A stretch of DNA of 64,000 bases from Cellulophaga sp. 20_2_10. Its GTDB lineage: Bacteria > Bacteroidota > Bacteroidia > Flavobacteriales > Flavobacteriaceae. The stretch spans positions 434,001 to 498,000 of the forward strand of contig NZ_JAMCOJ010000001.1 of NCBI RefSeq assembly GCF_023476645.1, in the 5' to 3' direction. Positions 44,397-53,189 of this stretch are shown here, in pieces. Numbering within the stretch: position 1 is the first letter of the stretch; every line of letters starts with the position of its first letter. Made by a program: the position numbers and the translations under genes. A model generated the notes under the pieces. It worked only from the letters and a program-made list of their open reading frames with translations. It searched no databases and was not told the DNA's origin.

Positions 44397-45044
44397 TTAT
44401 AATTTACCTAGTTTAGCTAAAATAAACAATACAATTATAGGTATAGCTAGTAATGCCACAACCAAAGTGTCTGTAATTAATAAATCTGGCTTAAAAAGTA
44501 TAGTGGTAACATAACCACCAATTGCTCCTCCAAAATGTGCTGTGTGCCCAATATTACCTATTCTCTTTTTCATACCATAAATAGAATACAGTAAATAACC
44601 AATACCTAATACATATGCCGGCAATGGTATAGGAATAAACATAATACCCAAACGCATATTTGGTTCTAGTAAAATAGCTGCATATAAAATTCCTGTCACA
44701 GCACCACTTGCTCCTACAGCACTATAGTAAGGTTCATCTTTATGAAAAAATAAAGCCAGTAAACTACCCGCGACTAAACTTATTAAATATATAAGTACAA
44801 AGTTTACTGGTCCTAGGTACGATATTACTACGTTAGCAAAGAAATAAAGCGTAAACATATTAAAGAATATGTGTGATATGTCTACGTGTAAAAAACCAGA
44901 AGTAAACATTCTGTCTTTTTGACCCGCTTTAATACCGCCAATACTAAATTTATAACGTTCAAAAAAAGAAGTATCATTTAAACCCTTTAAGGTTACTATA
45001 ATATTCAATGCTATTAGGACTATTGTTACTGGGTGTAAATTCAT
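44397..45044 (-). CDS. Rhomboid family intramembrane serine protease
   Basis: A 215-residue protein with six hydrophobic helices. The rhomboid dyad is visible: GASGA with catalytic S113, and AHFGGAIGG with H170. DISHIFFNMF is the conserved second-helix region with His and Asn. It cleaves within membrane helices of substrate proteins in the inner membrane. The substrate is unknown. It is divergent from the lipid A acyltransferase gene, with 58 bases between. Confidence 0.93.
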   Translation of the reverse strand: MNLHPVTIVLIALNIIVTLKGLNDTSFFERYKFSIGGIKAGQKDRMFTSGFLHVDISHIFFNMFTLYFFANVVISYLGPVNFVLIYLISLVAGSLLALFFHKDEPYYSAVGASGAVTGILYAAILLEPNMRLGIMFIPIPLPAYVLGIGYLLYSIYGMKKRIGNIGHTAHFGGAIGGYVTTILFKPDLLITDTLVVALLAIPIIVLFILAKLGKL

Positions 45045-45078
45045 TTTTTAACTGCTGTAGTTTAGCCTCAAATATAAC

Positions 45079-45086
45079 TATATTTG
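45079..45086 (+). promoter_or_regulatory. -7 element of the acyltransferase gene
   Basis: TATATTTG matches TAnnTTTG, 16 bases before the ATG at 45103. Confidence 0.6.
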
Positions 45087-45102
45087 CATAATTTTATTCT
45101 TA

Positions 45103-45990
45103 ATGCAGTTACTAGTTTTTATTTTAGTGTATCCAATTCTTTGGATTGTTTCAATTCTTCCATATACTTTGTTTTATGGGGTTTCTAATGTGATGTACTT
45201 TTTAGTATACCACGTTGTTGGCTACCGTAAAAAAGTAGTTTTAGATAACTTAAAACTTACTTTTCCAAATAAAACAGAAGACGAATTAAAAGTAATACGC
45301 GCTAATTTTTTTAAACATATGTGTGATATGTTTATGGAAATGGTAAAAACCATGAGCTTATCTAAAGCAGCAGTTAAAAAAAGATTTAATGTTGTAAATA
45401 TTGAAGAGTTAAAAGCCATAGAAAAAGAAAAAAGTATTTTATTAGTTTGTGCACATTATGCCAATTGGGAGTGGAATGTTAGTATTAATAACCTAATAGA
45501 TACAGAAGGCTATGCTGTATACCAAAAAATAGGAAATAAGTATTTTGACAAGTGGATTAAAAATGTACGTTCTAGATGGAACACTACACCTATAACCCAA
45601 AGAAATACGGTAAAAACAGTTATTAGAAACGAAAAAGAAGGTGTTAGAGGAATATACGGTATGGTTAGTGACCAATCGCCGCAATACTCTCGAGCTCAAC
45701 ATTGGGGTAATTTTATGGGGCTAAAAGTACCTATACATAATGGAGCCGAAATTTTAGCAAGAAAATTAGACCTTGCCGTTGTATTTATAAAAGTTAGCAA
45801 AGTAAAAAGAGGATATTACAATGCCGAGTTTATACCAATTACTTTAGCGGGTAAAGAAACTGAAAAAAACTACATTACAGAAGAGTTTTTAAGACTTACA
45901 GAAGAACAAATTAGAAAAAAGCCCGAGTATTACTTATGGACACATAAACGTTGGAAACACGCAGGTAAAACGCCTAAGTTTAATAAATAA
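45103..45990 (+). CDS. Lipid A acyltransferase, LpxL/HtrB family
   Basis: A 295-residue inner-membrane protein with an N-terminal hydrophobic anchor and the acyltransferase motif Hx4E in CAHYANWEWN (H118, E123). GIYGMVSDQSPQ and NGAEILARKLDLAVVF follow, as in the lauroyl/myristoyl transferases of late lipid A assembly. It transfers an acyl chain from acyl-ACP to a lipid A precursor. Together with the LpxH-like gene at 36961 this is the second lipid A function in the window. Acyl-chain choice is not readable. Confidence 0.91.
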   Translation: MQLLVFILVYPILWIVSILPYTLFYGVSNVMYFLVYHVVGYRKKVVLDNLKLTFPNKTEDELKVIRANFFKHMCDMFMEMVKTMSLSKAAVKKRFNVVNIEELKAIEKEKSILLVCAHYANWEWNVSINNLIDTEGYAVYQKIGNKYFDKWIKNVRSRWNTTPITQRNTVKTVIRNEKEGVRGIYGMVSDQSPQYSRAQHWGNFMGLKVPIHNGAEILARKLDLAVVFIKVSKVKRGYYNAEFIPITLAGKETEKNYITEEFLRLTEEQIRKKPEYYLWTHKRWKHAGKTPKFNK

Positions 45991-46027
45991 AAAAACTCAT
46001 AGCTTTTAAAGGCAATGAGTTTTTTTA
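45990..46027. terminator. Bidirectional terminator between acyltransferase and glmM
   Basis: AAAAAACTCAT / ATGAGTTTTTT arms with an inner GC / GGC step, T runs on both strands. Confidence 0.85.
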
Positions 46028-46046
46028 TTTGAAACAGTAGTATGAA

Positions 46047-47435
46047 TTACAAACCTGCTACTTCTTTAATTTCTGATATTACACGATCCGCTAATTTATC
46101 TGCTTCTGCCTGACTTTTAGCTTCGGTATAAATTCTAATAATTGGTTCTGTATTTGATTTACGTAAATGTACCCAATTTTCAGCAAAATCTATTTTTACA
46201 CCATCTATAGTAGATATCTCTTCATCTTTATATTTATCTGCCATAGCAACTAAAATACCATCAACATCTAACCCTGGTGTTAACTGTATTTTCTTTTTAC
46301 TCATAAAGTAACTTGGATAACTAGCTCTTAATTCTGCAACTGTACCTCCTTTTTCTGCCATAAGCATTAAAAATAAAGCTGAACCAACTAATGAATCTCT
46401 ACCATAGTGACTTTCTGGATATATAATACCTCCGTTACCTTCGCCACCAATAACTGCGTTAGTAGCTTTCATTTTAGTAACTACGTTTACTTCTCCTACA
46501 GCAGCAGCCTGGTATATACCACCGTGTTTTTCTGTTATATCTCTAAGAGCTCTAGAAGAAGATAAGTTAGAGACTGTGTTTCCTTTAGTTTTACCTAAAA
46601 CATAATCTGCACAAGCAACCAATGTATACTCTTCTCCAAACATTTCACCATCATTACTAATAAATGCTAAACGGTCTACATCTGGATCTACTACAATACC
46701 AAAATCTGCTTTTTCCTTGACAACTAAAGCACTAATATCTCCTAAGTGTTCTTTTAAAGGCTCTGGATTATGCGGAAAATGACCTGTAGGCTCACAGTAT
46801 AGTTTTACAACTTCTACTCCTAGTTCTTCTAATAACTTTGGTATTGCAATACCTCCCGTAGAGTTTACACCATCTACAACCACTTTAAATTTAGCAGCTT
46901 TAATTACTTCTTTGTCTACCAATGACAAGTTTAAAACTTCATCAATATGTATATCTATGTAAGAGTCATTTCTAAGAATTGTTCCCAAGTCATCTACTTC
47001 AGAAAATACAAATTCTTCCTTATCTGCAATAGCTAATATTTTTGCTCCTTGTTCTGCATCTAAAAACTCTCCTTTTTCATTTAAAAGTTTTAAGGCATTC
47101 CATTGTTTTGGATTATGACTAGCTGTTAGTATAATACCACCGTCTGCTGCTTCTAAAGGCACAGCAATTTCTACGGTTGGCGTTGTAGACAAATCTAAAT
47201 CTATAATATCTATTCCTAAACCAACTAAAGTAGAAACCACGATATTCTGAATCATTTCTCCTGATAATCTAGCATCACGACCAATTACAACTTTTAATTT
47301 TTCTTTTTTAGAGTACTCTTTTAACCAAATACCATAAGCTGCCGCAAATTTTACTGCGTCTAAAGGTGTTAAGTTTTCTGAAGGCTTACCTCCTATTGTT
47401 CCTCGTATTCCTGAAATGGATTTGATTAGTGTCAT
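46047..47435 (-). CDS. glmM: Phosphoglucosamine mutase
   Basis: A 462-residue alpha-D-phosphohexomutase. The phosphoserine loop is TASHNPKQWN (S106), the metal-binding loop DPDVDRL, the sugar loop GGEGNGG and the phosphate loop RKSNTEP. In most bacteria GlmM makes glucosamine-1-phosphate for cell-wall and LPS synthesis. Bacteroidota members of this size may also act as phosphomannomutases; the assignment to GlmM is by family likeness. It is a single gene with a -7 element TATATTTG just upstream. Confidence 0.88.
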   Translation of the reverse strand: MTLIKSISGIRGTIGGKPSENLTPLDAVKFAAAYGIWLKEYSKKEKLKVVIGRDARLSGEMIQNIVVSTLVGLGIDIIDLDLSTTPTVEIAVPLEAADGGIILTASHNPKQWNALKLLNEKGEFLDAEQGAKILAIADKEEFVFSEVDDLGTILRNDSYIDIHIDEVLNLSLVDKEVIKAAKFKVVVDGVNSTGGIAIPKLLEELGVEVVKLYCEPTGHFPHNPEPLKEHLGDISALVVKEKADFGIVVDPDVDRLAFISNDGEMFGEEYTLVACADYVLGKTKGNTVSNLSSSRALRDITEKHGGIYQAAAVGEVNVVTKMKATNAVIGGEGNGGIIYPESHYGRDSLVGSALFLMLMAEKGGTVAELRASYPSYFMSKKKIQLTPGLDVDGILVAMADKYKDEEISTIDGVKIDFAENWVHLRKSNTEPIIRIYTEAKSQAEADKLADRVISEIKEVAGL

Positions 47436-47455
47436 ATATAATATAAAAGTTTTTA

Positions 47456-47463
47456 CAAATATA
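47456..47463 (-). promoter_or_regulatory. -7 element of glmM
   Basis: On the minus strand TATATTTG matches TAnnTTTG, 20 bases before the ATG. Confidence 0.55.
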
Positions 47464-47530
47464 CATGTACAGAAGCAATTCTTAGGTTTTGAATTTGTAA
47501 ATTCGATTTTAAGAATACTAATATCGATTT

Positions 47531-48127
47531 ATGAATTTTCTGGCACACATTTACCTTTCTTTTGATAACGATGAAATAACTATAGGAAACTTTATTGCCG
47601 ATAGTATAAGAGGCAATAAGTTTAAACACTTGCCAAAAAACATACAAAAAGGTATTACACTACACAGACATATAGACACTTTTACAGATGCGCATAAAAC
47701 GGTACGTAAAAGCACCAAAAAACTACACGAAAATTACGGACATTACAGTGGTGTAATTGTAGATATTTTTTATGATCATTTTTTAGCTAAAAACTGGAGC
47801 AAATACTCCGACACTCCTTTAGATATCTTTGTAGATAACTTTTACGATCTATTAGAAGATAACTTTCCCATATTACCAGATAATACAAAGCATATGATGC
47901 CGTATATGATAGCCGATAATTGGATACTTAGTTATGCAAGTCTTGCTGGTATATCTAAGGTTTTAGACGGAATGAATAGACGTACTAAAAATAAATCTAA
48001 AATGAATTTTGCCATTATAGATTTAAAAGAACATTACGATGAGTTTGAAAAAGAGTTTACTTCCTTTTTTGAAGAATTAACAACCTTTGCTAAGCAAAAG
48101 TATATTTCTTTACTAGAAGAAGCGTAA
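47531..48127 (+). CDS. ACP phosphodiesterase-like protein (DUF479)
   Basis: A 198-residue protein of the AcpH/DUF479 family: MNFLAHIYLSF at the start, NFIADSIRGN, GITLHRHIDTFTDAH with the HD-like metal residues, and IVDIFYDHFLAKNW. E. coli AcpH removes the 4'-phosphopantetheine arm of acyl carrier protein. Whether the Bacteroidota protein does the same is inferred. Its stop is only 4 bases from the convergent helicase gene, and no terminator was seen between them. Confidence 0.82.
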   Translation: MNFLAHIYLSFDNDEITIGNFIADSIRGNKFKHLPKNIQKGITLHRHIDTFTDAHKTVRKSTKKLHENYGHYSGVIVDIFYDHFLAKNWSKYSDTPLDIFVDNFYDLLEDNFPILPDNTKHMMPYMIADNWILSYASLAGISKVLDGMNRRTKNKSKMNFAIIDLKEHYDEFEKEFTSFFEELTTFAKQKYISLLEEA

Positions 48128-48131
48128 ATTA

Positions 48132-49484
48132 TTACTTTTTCTTATTACGCTTATTGTAGTTCTTATCCCCTTTAGTTTTAGGTTTTTTATATTTTCTAGC
48201 AATCTCGAACTTATAAGAACCACCTTTGTTTACCTTCTGGTTTTTCTCTTTCTTTTCATGAAAACTAGCGCCTCTTTCTTCAGCGTTTACGTTAATAGGA
48301 TTGTGGTGCTCTAAAATTACGGTACGCTCTTCTGGTATTAATTCTTTAGATATCTCTACTGTTTCTGGAATTTCTAATGCAGGAATATTATAATCCATTA
48401 GTTCCTCTATAGCATCTTTATACTCTTCTTCTTTTTCTGTATAAAACAATATAGAATTACCTTGCTCTTCTGCCCTACCTGTTCTACCAATACGGTGCAT
48501 GTAGTTTTCAGGAAAAGTTGGTGTATCAAAATTAATTACGTGAGATATTTTATCCAAATCCAAACCACGAGCCATAACGTCTGTTGTCACTAAGATTCGG
48601 TTTTTACCTTCATCAAACTGATTAATAGAACGTATTCTATAATTTTGTGTTTTGTTAGAGTGAATAACACATAATTCTTCAGCAAAAATTTCGTCTAAAG
48701 ATTTAAATAAACGATCTGCAAAACGTTTGTTTGCAACAAAGACCAATACTTTTTTATATGTTTTCTCATCTTTTAACAAATGAACTAACAAGTTAGCCTT
48801 TGTATAAAAGTTAGGAACAGCGTATGCTGTTTGGTGTATATTATCTAGTGGTGTACCACTAATAGCAATAGATACCTTTTCTGGATTAATAAAGAAATCG
48901 TTAATTAAAACTTCTACATCGTCTGTCATTGTAGCAGAAAACATAATGTTTTGTCTACGTGTAGGTAACAACTCAAAAATATTAGTAATCTGAAAACGAA
49001 AACCTAAATCTAACATTACGTCTACTTCATCTATAACTAACTTTTTTATAGATTTTAATTGTAATGCTCTAGATAAGACAAGATCGTATAAACGCCCTGG
49101 TGTAGCAACAATAATATCTGATCCTTTAGATACCATTTGTGCTTGAGTGTTCATATTTGTTCCTCCATAAACACCCATAACGCGCATATTTATGTATTTA
49201 GAAAAGCTACTTATTTGCTCTACTACTTGTAAAACAAGTTCTCTTGTTGGTACTAATATTAATACTCTTGGATTTTTTTGCTTAGAATATTCTAAATCTT
49301 GTAATATAGGCAACATATAAGCAAAAGTCTTTCCCGTACCCGTTTGTGCAATACCAATCATATCCTTACCAGATAGAATTACAGGGTAAGCACCTTGTTG
49401 TATTGGGGTTGGGGTAGAAAAACCTAAATCATCAATTGCGTAATGCAGTTGTTTTTTAAGATTAAATTCAGAAAAAGATTCCAT
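48132..49484 (-). CDS. DEAD-box RNA helicase, RhlE-like, DEVD variant
   Basis: A 450-residue helicase: Q region TPTPIQQGAYPV, motif I AQTGTGKT, motif Ib TPGRLYD, motif II as DEVD in VIDEVDVMLD, motif III SAT, motif VI HRIGRTGR. A lysine-rich tail (ARKYKKPKTKGDKNYNKRNK) likely binds RNA. It is the third DEAD-box helicase of the window. A -7 element TAACTTTG precedes the start. RhlE-type enzymes help ribosome maturation and cold adaptation. Confidence 0.93.
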   Translation of the reverse strand: MESFSEFNLKKQLHYAIDDLGFSTPTPIQQGAYPVILSGKDMIGIAQTGTGKTFAYMLPILQDLEYSKQKNPRVLILVPTRELVLQVVEQISSFSKYINMRVMGVYGGTNMNTQAQMVSKGSDIIVATPGRLYDLVLSRALQLKSIKKLVIDEVDVMLDLGFRFQITNIFELLPTRRQNIMFSATMTDDVEVLINDFFINPEKVSIAISGTPLDNIHQTAYAVPNFYTKANLLVHLLKDEKTYKKVLVFVANKRFADRLFKSLDEIFAEELCVIHSNKTQNYRIRSINQFDEGKNRILVTTDVMARGLDLDKISHVINFDTPTFPENYMHRIGRTGRAEEQGNSILFYTEKEEEYKDAIEELMDYNIPALEIPETVEISKELIPEERTVILEHHNPINVNAEERGASFHEKKEKNQKVNKGGSYKFEIARKYKKPKTKGDKNYNKRNKKK

Positions 49485-49499
49485 TTATAATATTTTGGG

Positions 49500-49507
49500 C
49501 AAAGTTA
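49500..49507 (-). promoter_or_regulatory. -7 element of the helicase gene
   Basis: On the minus strand TAACTTTG, a full TAnnTTTG match, 15 bases before the ATG. Confidence 0.6.
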
Positions 49508-49550
49508 CAAGATATTTCTAGTAGTTGTAAACTCTAGAATTAGTTTTACA

Positions 49551-49586
49551 TAAAAAAAACGGTCATACTAAAATATGACCGCTTTT
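49551..49586 (-). terminator. Terminator after the second cold-shock gene
   Basis: CGGTCATA / TATGACCG stem with an A run to its left, giving T8 on the minus strand; 23 bases past the stop. Confidence 0.85.
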
Positions 49587-49608
49587 GTATACAATAGTAG
49601 TTATTGTA

Positions 49609-50058
49609 TTATACTCTTTTAACACGTACGGCATTCATTCCTTTCATACCTCTCTCTAGTTCATAGCTAACTTTATCGTTTTCTGCGATTTCATCAACTA
49701 ATCCACTAACGTGAACAAAATACTTTTCGTTATTTTCTGCATCTATAATGAATCCGAAGCCTTTAGAAGTATCAAAGAAAGATACTTTTCCTTGTCTTAC
49801 TGGATCTTCTTCTTCCATTTCTTCCTTCTTAGGAATACCAATTACTATACTTTCAGCGTCAACTTTAACTTTCTTGGTTGGATCTGGTGGAGTATCGGTA
49901 AGATGTCCATTTTCATCAACATAAGCAAGCATATCTTCAAATTCACCACCCTTAGAGTTGGCTTTTCTTTCTACTTTACGTTTTGCTTTTTCTTCACGTT
50001 TTTTTAAACGTTTCTTTTCTTTTTCTTTTTTACCGAATGTCTGTTGCGATCTCGCCAT
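49609..50058 (-). CDS. Cold-shock domain protein with basic N-terminal tail
   Basis: A 149-residue protein. The first ~50 residues are very lysine/arginine/glutamate-rich (KKEKEKKRLKKREEKAKRK), a linker follows, and a cold-shock domain occupies about 88-149: GKVSFFDTSKGFGFIID with RNP1 KGFGFI, and YFVHVSGL as RNP2. Unlike the 63-residue protein at 16028, it carries an extra basic tail that could anchor it to ribosomes or RNA. It is a short single-gene transcript with its own terminator, beside a DEAD-box gene. Confidence 0.92.
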   Translation of the reverse strand: MARSQQTFGKKEKEKKRLKKREEKAKRKVERKANSKGGEFEDMLAYVDENGHLTDTPPDPTKKVKVDAESIVIGIPKKEEMEEEDPVRQGKVSFFDTSKGFGFIIDAENNEKYFVHVSGLVDEIAENDKVSYELERGMKGMNAVRVKRV

Positions 50059-50317
50059 TAATATTTACTATTTTTTAGAATTGTACTTAGCCTATTTAGC
50101 TCTTTAAAAAGGAATTGAGTAAATACGTAGAGGGGCGACTTTTATTAATTAACCTGTCTAAAAAGATTTAGAATCAGGATTTATAGGGACCACTTGTTGT
50201 GTATTTAAACTTTTTCTTTAGGCTACAAATATACAAATTTTAAAATATAAAATAGTATTTACATCTAAATTCAAAGTTAATTTTTTGATAACTAATGGTT
50301 TTACCATCATTTTTATA

Positions 50318-50890
50318 CTACTTAAGAACGCCTGTAACCCTTTTCCTTAGTACTGGCAACACCTCTTCTGCAAACCATTTGTTCTTTGCTTGCCAGATAT
50401 TATTTCTAGGAGATGGGTGCGGTAAGACCATATAATTTGGTAAATAATTACGGTAATTTTTTACTGTTTGGGTCAAAGTTCTCTCTGCATTTTTCCCTAA
50501 ATAATAATATTGTGCGTAAGAACCTATTAATAAGACCAAGCTAACTGAATCTATTTCGTCTAAAATATGTTTATGCCACAAGGGAGCACATTCTTTTGTT
50601 GGTGGTACATCTCCCGTTTTTCCTTTCCCTGGGTAACAAAACCCCATAGGTATTATAGCTACTTTTTTTTGATCGTAAAAATCTTCGTTAGAAATACCCA
50701 TCCATTTTCTTAAATTCTGACCACTTTTATCGTCCCAAGGAATTCCTGTTTTGTGTACAACACTGCCTGGAGCCTGACCAATAATAACTATTTTACTAGT
50801 TTTAGAGGCGCTAACAATTGGTCGTGGACCAAACTGTAATTTAGCACTACATACTGTGCAGTCTTTAATTGTTTCTATAAGTTTTTCCAT
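50318..50890 (-). CDS. Uracil-DNA glycosylase family protein
   Basis: A 190-residue UDG-superfamily protein. Motif 1 is GQAPG (38-42) in IVIIGQAPGSVVH; GIPWDDKSGQNLRKW and a C-terminal HPSPRN match the family. CTVC at residues 11-14 is at the usual place for iron-sulfur ligands of family 4/5 enzymes, but the later cysteines are not obvious. Family members remove uracil or act on mismatched bases. The exact activity is not certain. The upstream 50059-50317 region holds no gene. Confidence 0.82.
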   Translation of the reverse strand: MEKLIETIKDCTVCSAKLQFGPRPIVSASKTSKIVIIGQAPGSVVHKTGIPWDDKSGQNLRKWMGISNEDFYDQKKVAIIPMGFCYPGKGKTGDVPPTKECAPLWHKHILDEIDSVSLVLLIGSYAQYYYLGKNAERTLTQTVKNYRNYLPNYMVLPHPSPRNNIWQAKNKWFAEEVLPVLRKRVTGVLK

Positions 50891-51052
50891 AGTAGAGAAA
50901 GGTAGAATTCTAAATTTAAGGTAAATTAAAGTCTTAATCTATACCTATGCTAACATTTAATGTTTTTACCTTTTAAATTAGAGGTTACACATATTAATTT
51001 TTAATTTTGTGTTTTATTAATATGTACATATACACACTATAAAACATACAAA

Positions 51053-51316
51053 ATGAGTTTACTTTCTGAAAATGTAATACCTGGAAACCACGGTAAAATA
51101 TTTGGTACAAACGCCAAAGAACAAGCAGACATTGCTATAGTAGTAGAAGCTATACTTACTGTTAACGGCATTAAAGACGTAATAGTAAATGCTGATGTTT
51201 TCCCTGCAGAACTTACTATACATACGAATGCCATAGTAGAAATAGAAAAAATTGAAAATGCGGTTAAACCATCTGGTTTTCACGCAATTCCTAAAGGTGG
51301 TTTGTTTCAGTTATAA
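51053..51316 (+). CDS. Heavy-metal-associated (HMA-like) small protein without CxxC
   Basis: An 87-residue protein. The VNGIKDVIVNADVFPAELTI stretch, with a beta-alpha-beta pattern, fits the ferredoxin-like HMA fold, but no CxxC metal pair is present. It ends in the KGGLFQL tail often seen in the family. It is cytoplasmic and of unknown role. It is a single gene facing a hairpin shared with the convergent membrane-protein gene. Confidence 0.7.
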   Translation: MSLLSENVIPGNHGKIFGTNAKEQADIAIVVEAILTVNGIKDVIVNADVFPAELTIHTNAIVEIEKIENAVKPSGFHAIPKGGLFQL

Positions 51317-51330
51317 GAAATAAACATAAG

Positions 51331-51373
51331 CATAAAAAAAAGTCTGGCTATTTAAAATAGTCAGACTTTTTTT
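51331..51373. terminator. Bidirectional terminator
   Basis: AAGTCTGGCTATT / AATAGTCAGACTT stem with one unpaired position and T runs on both strands, shared by the HMA-like and membrane-protein genes. Confidence 0.85.
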
Positions 51374-51382
51374 TATTTAAAA

Positions 51383-51991
51383 CTAAACCTCAGTATCTTC
51401 TAGTTCTTTTAATAAGTTTTCGGCCGAGTTTGTTATCTTTTTATAACAATTGTATCCCCATTTAGACACAAAAACCATTACTATAACAAGAACTGGCAAC
51501 AACCAATACCAAATAGCACTTGGCGTAACAAAAACATCCTTATTCTTAAATAGTTTAGAAAATACAGGAATTACCAATACTATAGCCACAAAATTTAAAC
51601 AAACGCCTAATTGTTGTACAAGCATTAACTTGTTTTTAGCTTTTACATATTTTTTTGCTGTTAAAGCATAACTGGCTGCATCTATTTTTATAGCTTTAAT
51701 AGCGTATAAAGACTTTAATACCAAAGCAGGTAACGTTATAAAATATACAATTAAAAGTGCCCCACACAAAACAAAGTACCAAGTATCTAACTTATTAAAG
51801 TTTAGTAAAATTACCACTGCTGTAATAAAGCAAATAAACGCTCCTACTGTTTCATACGTTGCTAATTTATTAAATTTGTTTGCATAGCGCTCTTGTGTCA
51901 TTTTTAGGACTAGTGTGTTTGTAATTTTCTTTTGCTTTTCTAAATCTTGGCCTATTTGTGACCATATGGCTTGCATCTCTTCAATATCCAT
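51383..51991 (-). CDS. Membrane protein encoded with an ECF sigma factor
   Basis: A 202-residue protein with a soluble N-terminal helical segment (MDIEEMQAIWSQIGQDLEKQ, about 1-45) and four hydrophobic helices (about 47-65, 70-92, 122-142, 156-176). It starts 2 bases after the stop of the sigma factor gene, so the two are co-translated. A cytoplasmic N-terminus plus membrane helices fits an anti-sigma factor, but no zinc-anti-sigma motif is seen; the role is inferred from position only. Confidence 0.75.
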   Translation of the reverse strand: MDIEEMQAIWSQIGQDLEKQKKITNTLVLKMTQERYANKFNKLATYETVGAFICFITAVVILLNFNKLDTWYFVLCGALLIVYFITLPALVLKSLYAIKAIKIDAASYALTAKKYVKAKNKLMLVQQLGVCLNFVAIVLVIPVFSKLFKNKDVFVTPSAIWYWLLPVLVIVMVFVSKWGYNCYKKITNSAENLLKELEDTEV

Positions 51992-51993
51992 AA

Positions 51994-52488
51994 TTATTTA
52001 TTTAAAATATTATTTTTCATTTTTTGCTTAATCCTAGAAATTTTAGTTCCAACATTACTTGCTGTAATACCTACTATTTCTGCTATTTCATCATACTGTT
52101 TTCCTTCTAAAAGCAGTAACATAAGTGCTTTCTCTAAAACGTTTAACTGTTGTATTTGAGCATACACCATTTTTAATTGTTCTTCAAAAACAGGATTATA
52201 ATTTTCCGTTTGTTGCAATACAACCTTTTCTATAGCTATGCTCTTAGGTGCTTTAATTTTCTTTTTAAGTCTAGTTAAGGCTGTATTTAATGCCACTCTA
52301 TACATCCAAGTACTAATTTTAGATTGGTTTTTAAATCCATCAAAAGATTTCCAAAGTTGGTATACTATATCTTGATACAGATCTTGTTGGTCCGTTTTAT
52401 TAGTAGTGTATACAGTTGTAATCTTAAAAATTAGACCTTGATTGTTTTGTATTAATTCTACAAATTTTTCTTCTTTGGTCATACTCAA
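51994..52488 (-). CDS. ECF-type RNA polymerase sigma factor
   Basis: A 164-residue sigma-70 family protein. Region 2 is DLYQDIVYQLWKSFDGFK with STWMYRVALNTALTRLKK, and region 4 is EIAEIVGITASNVGTKISRI, a helix-turn-helix. It directs RNA polymerase to a small regulon. The next gene, encoding a membrane protein, is probably its control partner. MSMTKEEKF allows starts two codons apart. The signal is unknown. Confidence 0.93.
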   Translation of the reverse strand: MSMTKEEKFVELIQNNQGLIFKITTVYTTNKTDQQDLYQDIVYQLWKSFDGFKNQSKISTWMYRVALNTALTRLKKKIKAPKSIAIEKVVLQQTENYNPVFEEQLKMVYAQIQQLNVLEKALMLLLLEGKQYDEIAEIVGITASNVGTKISRIKQKMKNNILNK

Positions 52489-52543
52489 CTTCTATTTATA
52501 GCATTAGTATAAGATACTTTAAAAAAATCACACTTTTAGGCAT

Positions 52544-52572
52544 AAAAAAACCCCTATTTTTAATAGAGGCCT
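52544..52572 (-). terminator. Terminator of the molybdenum operon
   Basis: CCTCTATT / AATAGGGG stem on the minus strand with one mismatch, followed by seven T, about 25 bases past the mocA-like stop. Confidence 0.75.
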
Positions 52573-52595
52573 TTGTTTACTGCTATATTTAACTA

Positions 52596-53180
52596 TTATT
52601 TTACCAAATTACTATAGTCTTCTTTAGTATCTATATCTATTTCTTTACCGTTAGGTTCTACCATTACAATTTCTTCTGCGTACTTTATTAAAACCTCTTT
52701 TGCTCCATAATCTTGACCTAGTCCTTTTAATTCTGAAAAGTAAGTAGCATCAAAAATAGCAGGTACTCCTACTCTATCTCCGTAATTAGTAGCAACAATT
52801 GTACTTATAGAGGTAGAAAACAGACTTACCATTTTAGTTAAGTAAGCACTATCTATTAAAGGCTGATCTGCCAATGTTATTAATACAGCATTGTATTCTT
52901 CTGGTAACTTCTCTAACTCGGTAACCCCACAAGCAATAGAGCTGCCAAGTCCTTTTTTCCAATCTAAATTTAAAAAGACATTCTCTTTTTTTAAATCGAT
53001 TTTACTCTTAATCTCTTCTGCATTTGCTCCTAAAACCAAATAAACATCTAATAAAGCAGTATTTTCTGCTTGTTGAAGAGCATTTCCTAAAAGAGTTGTA
53101 TTTCTCCAAGGTAATACTTGTTTGGTGCTCTGCATTCTGCTTGAAGAACCTGCTGCTAAAATAAGGTTGGCTATTTTCAT
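52596..53180 (-). CDS. Molybdopterin nucleotidyltransferase, MocA-like
   Basis: A 194-residue nucleotidyltransferase: ILAAGSSSRMQSTKQVLPW at the start, VLITLADQPLID in the centre, GVPAIFDATYFSELKGLG near the end. This is the MocA/MobA-like type that adds CMP to molybdopterin for xanthine-oxidase-family enzymes. It is the last gene of the nine-gene minus-strand operon and lies 9 bases after the XdhC gene, which suits cofactor delivery to the hydroxylase at the operon front. Confidence 0.88.
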   Translation of the reverse strand: MKIANLILAAGSSSRMQSTKQVLPWRNTTLLGNALQQAENTALLDVYLVLGANAEEIKSKIDLKKENVFLNLDWKKGLGSSIACGVTELEKLPEEYNAVLITLADQPLIDSAYLTKMVSLFSTSISTIVATNYGDRVGVPAIFDATYFSELKGLGQDYGAKEVLIKYAEEIVMVEPNGKEIDIDTKEDYSNLVK

Positions 53181-53189
53181 TGGTTGTAT

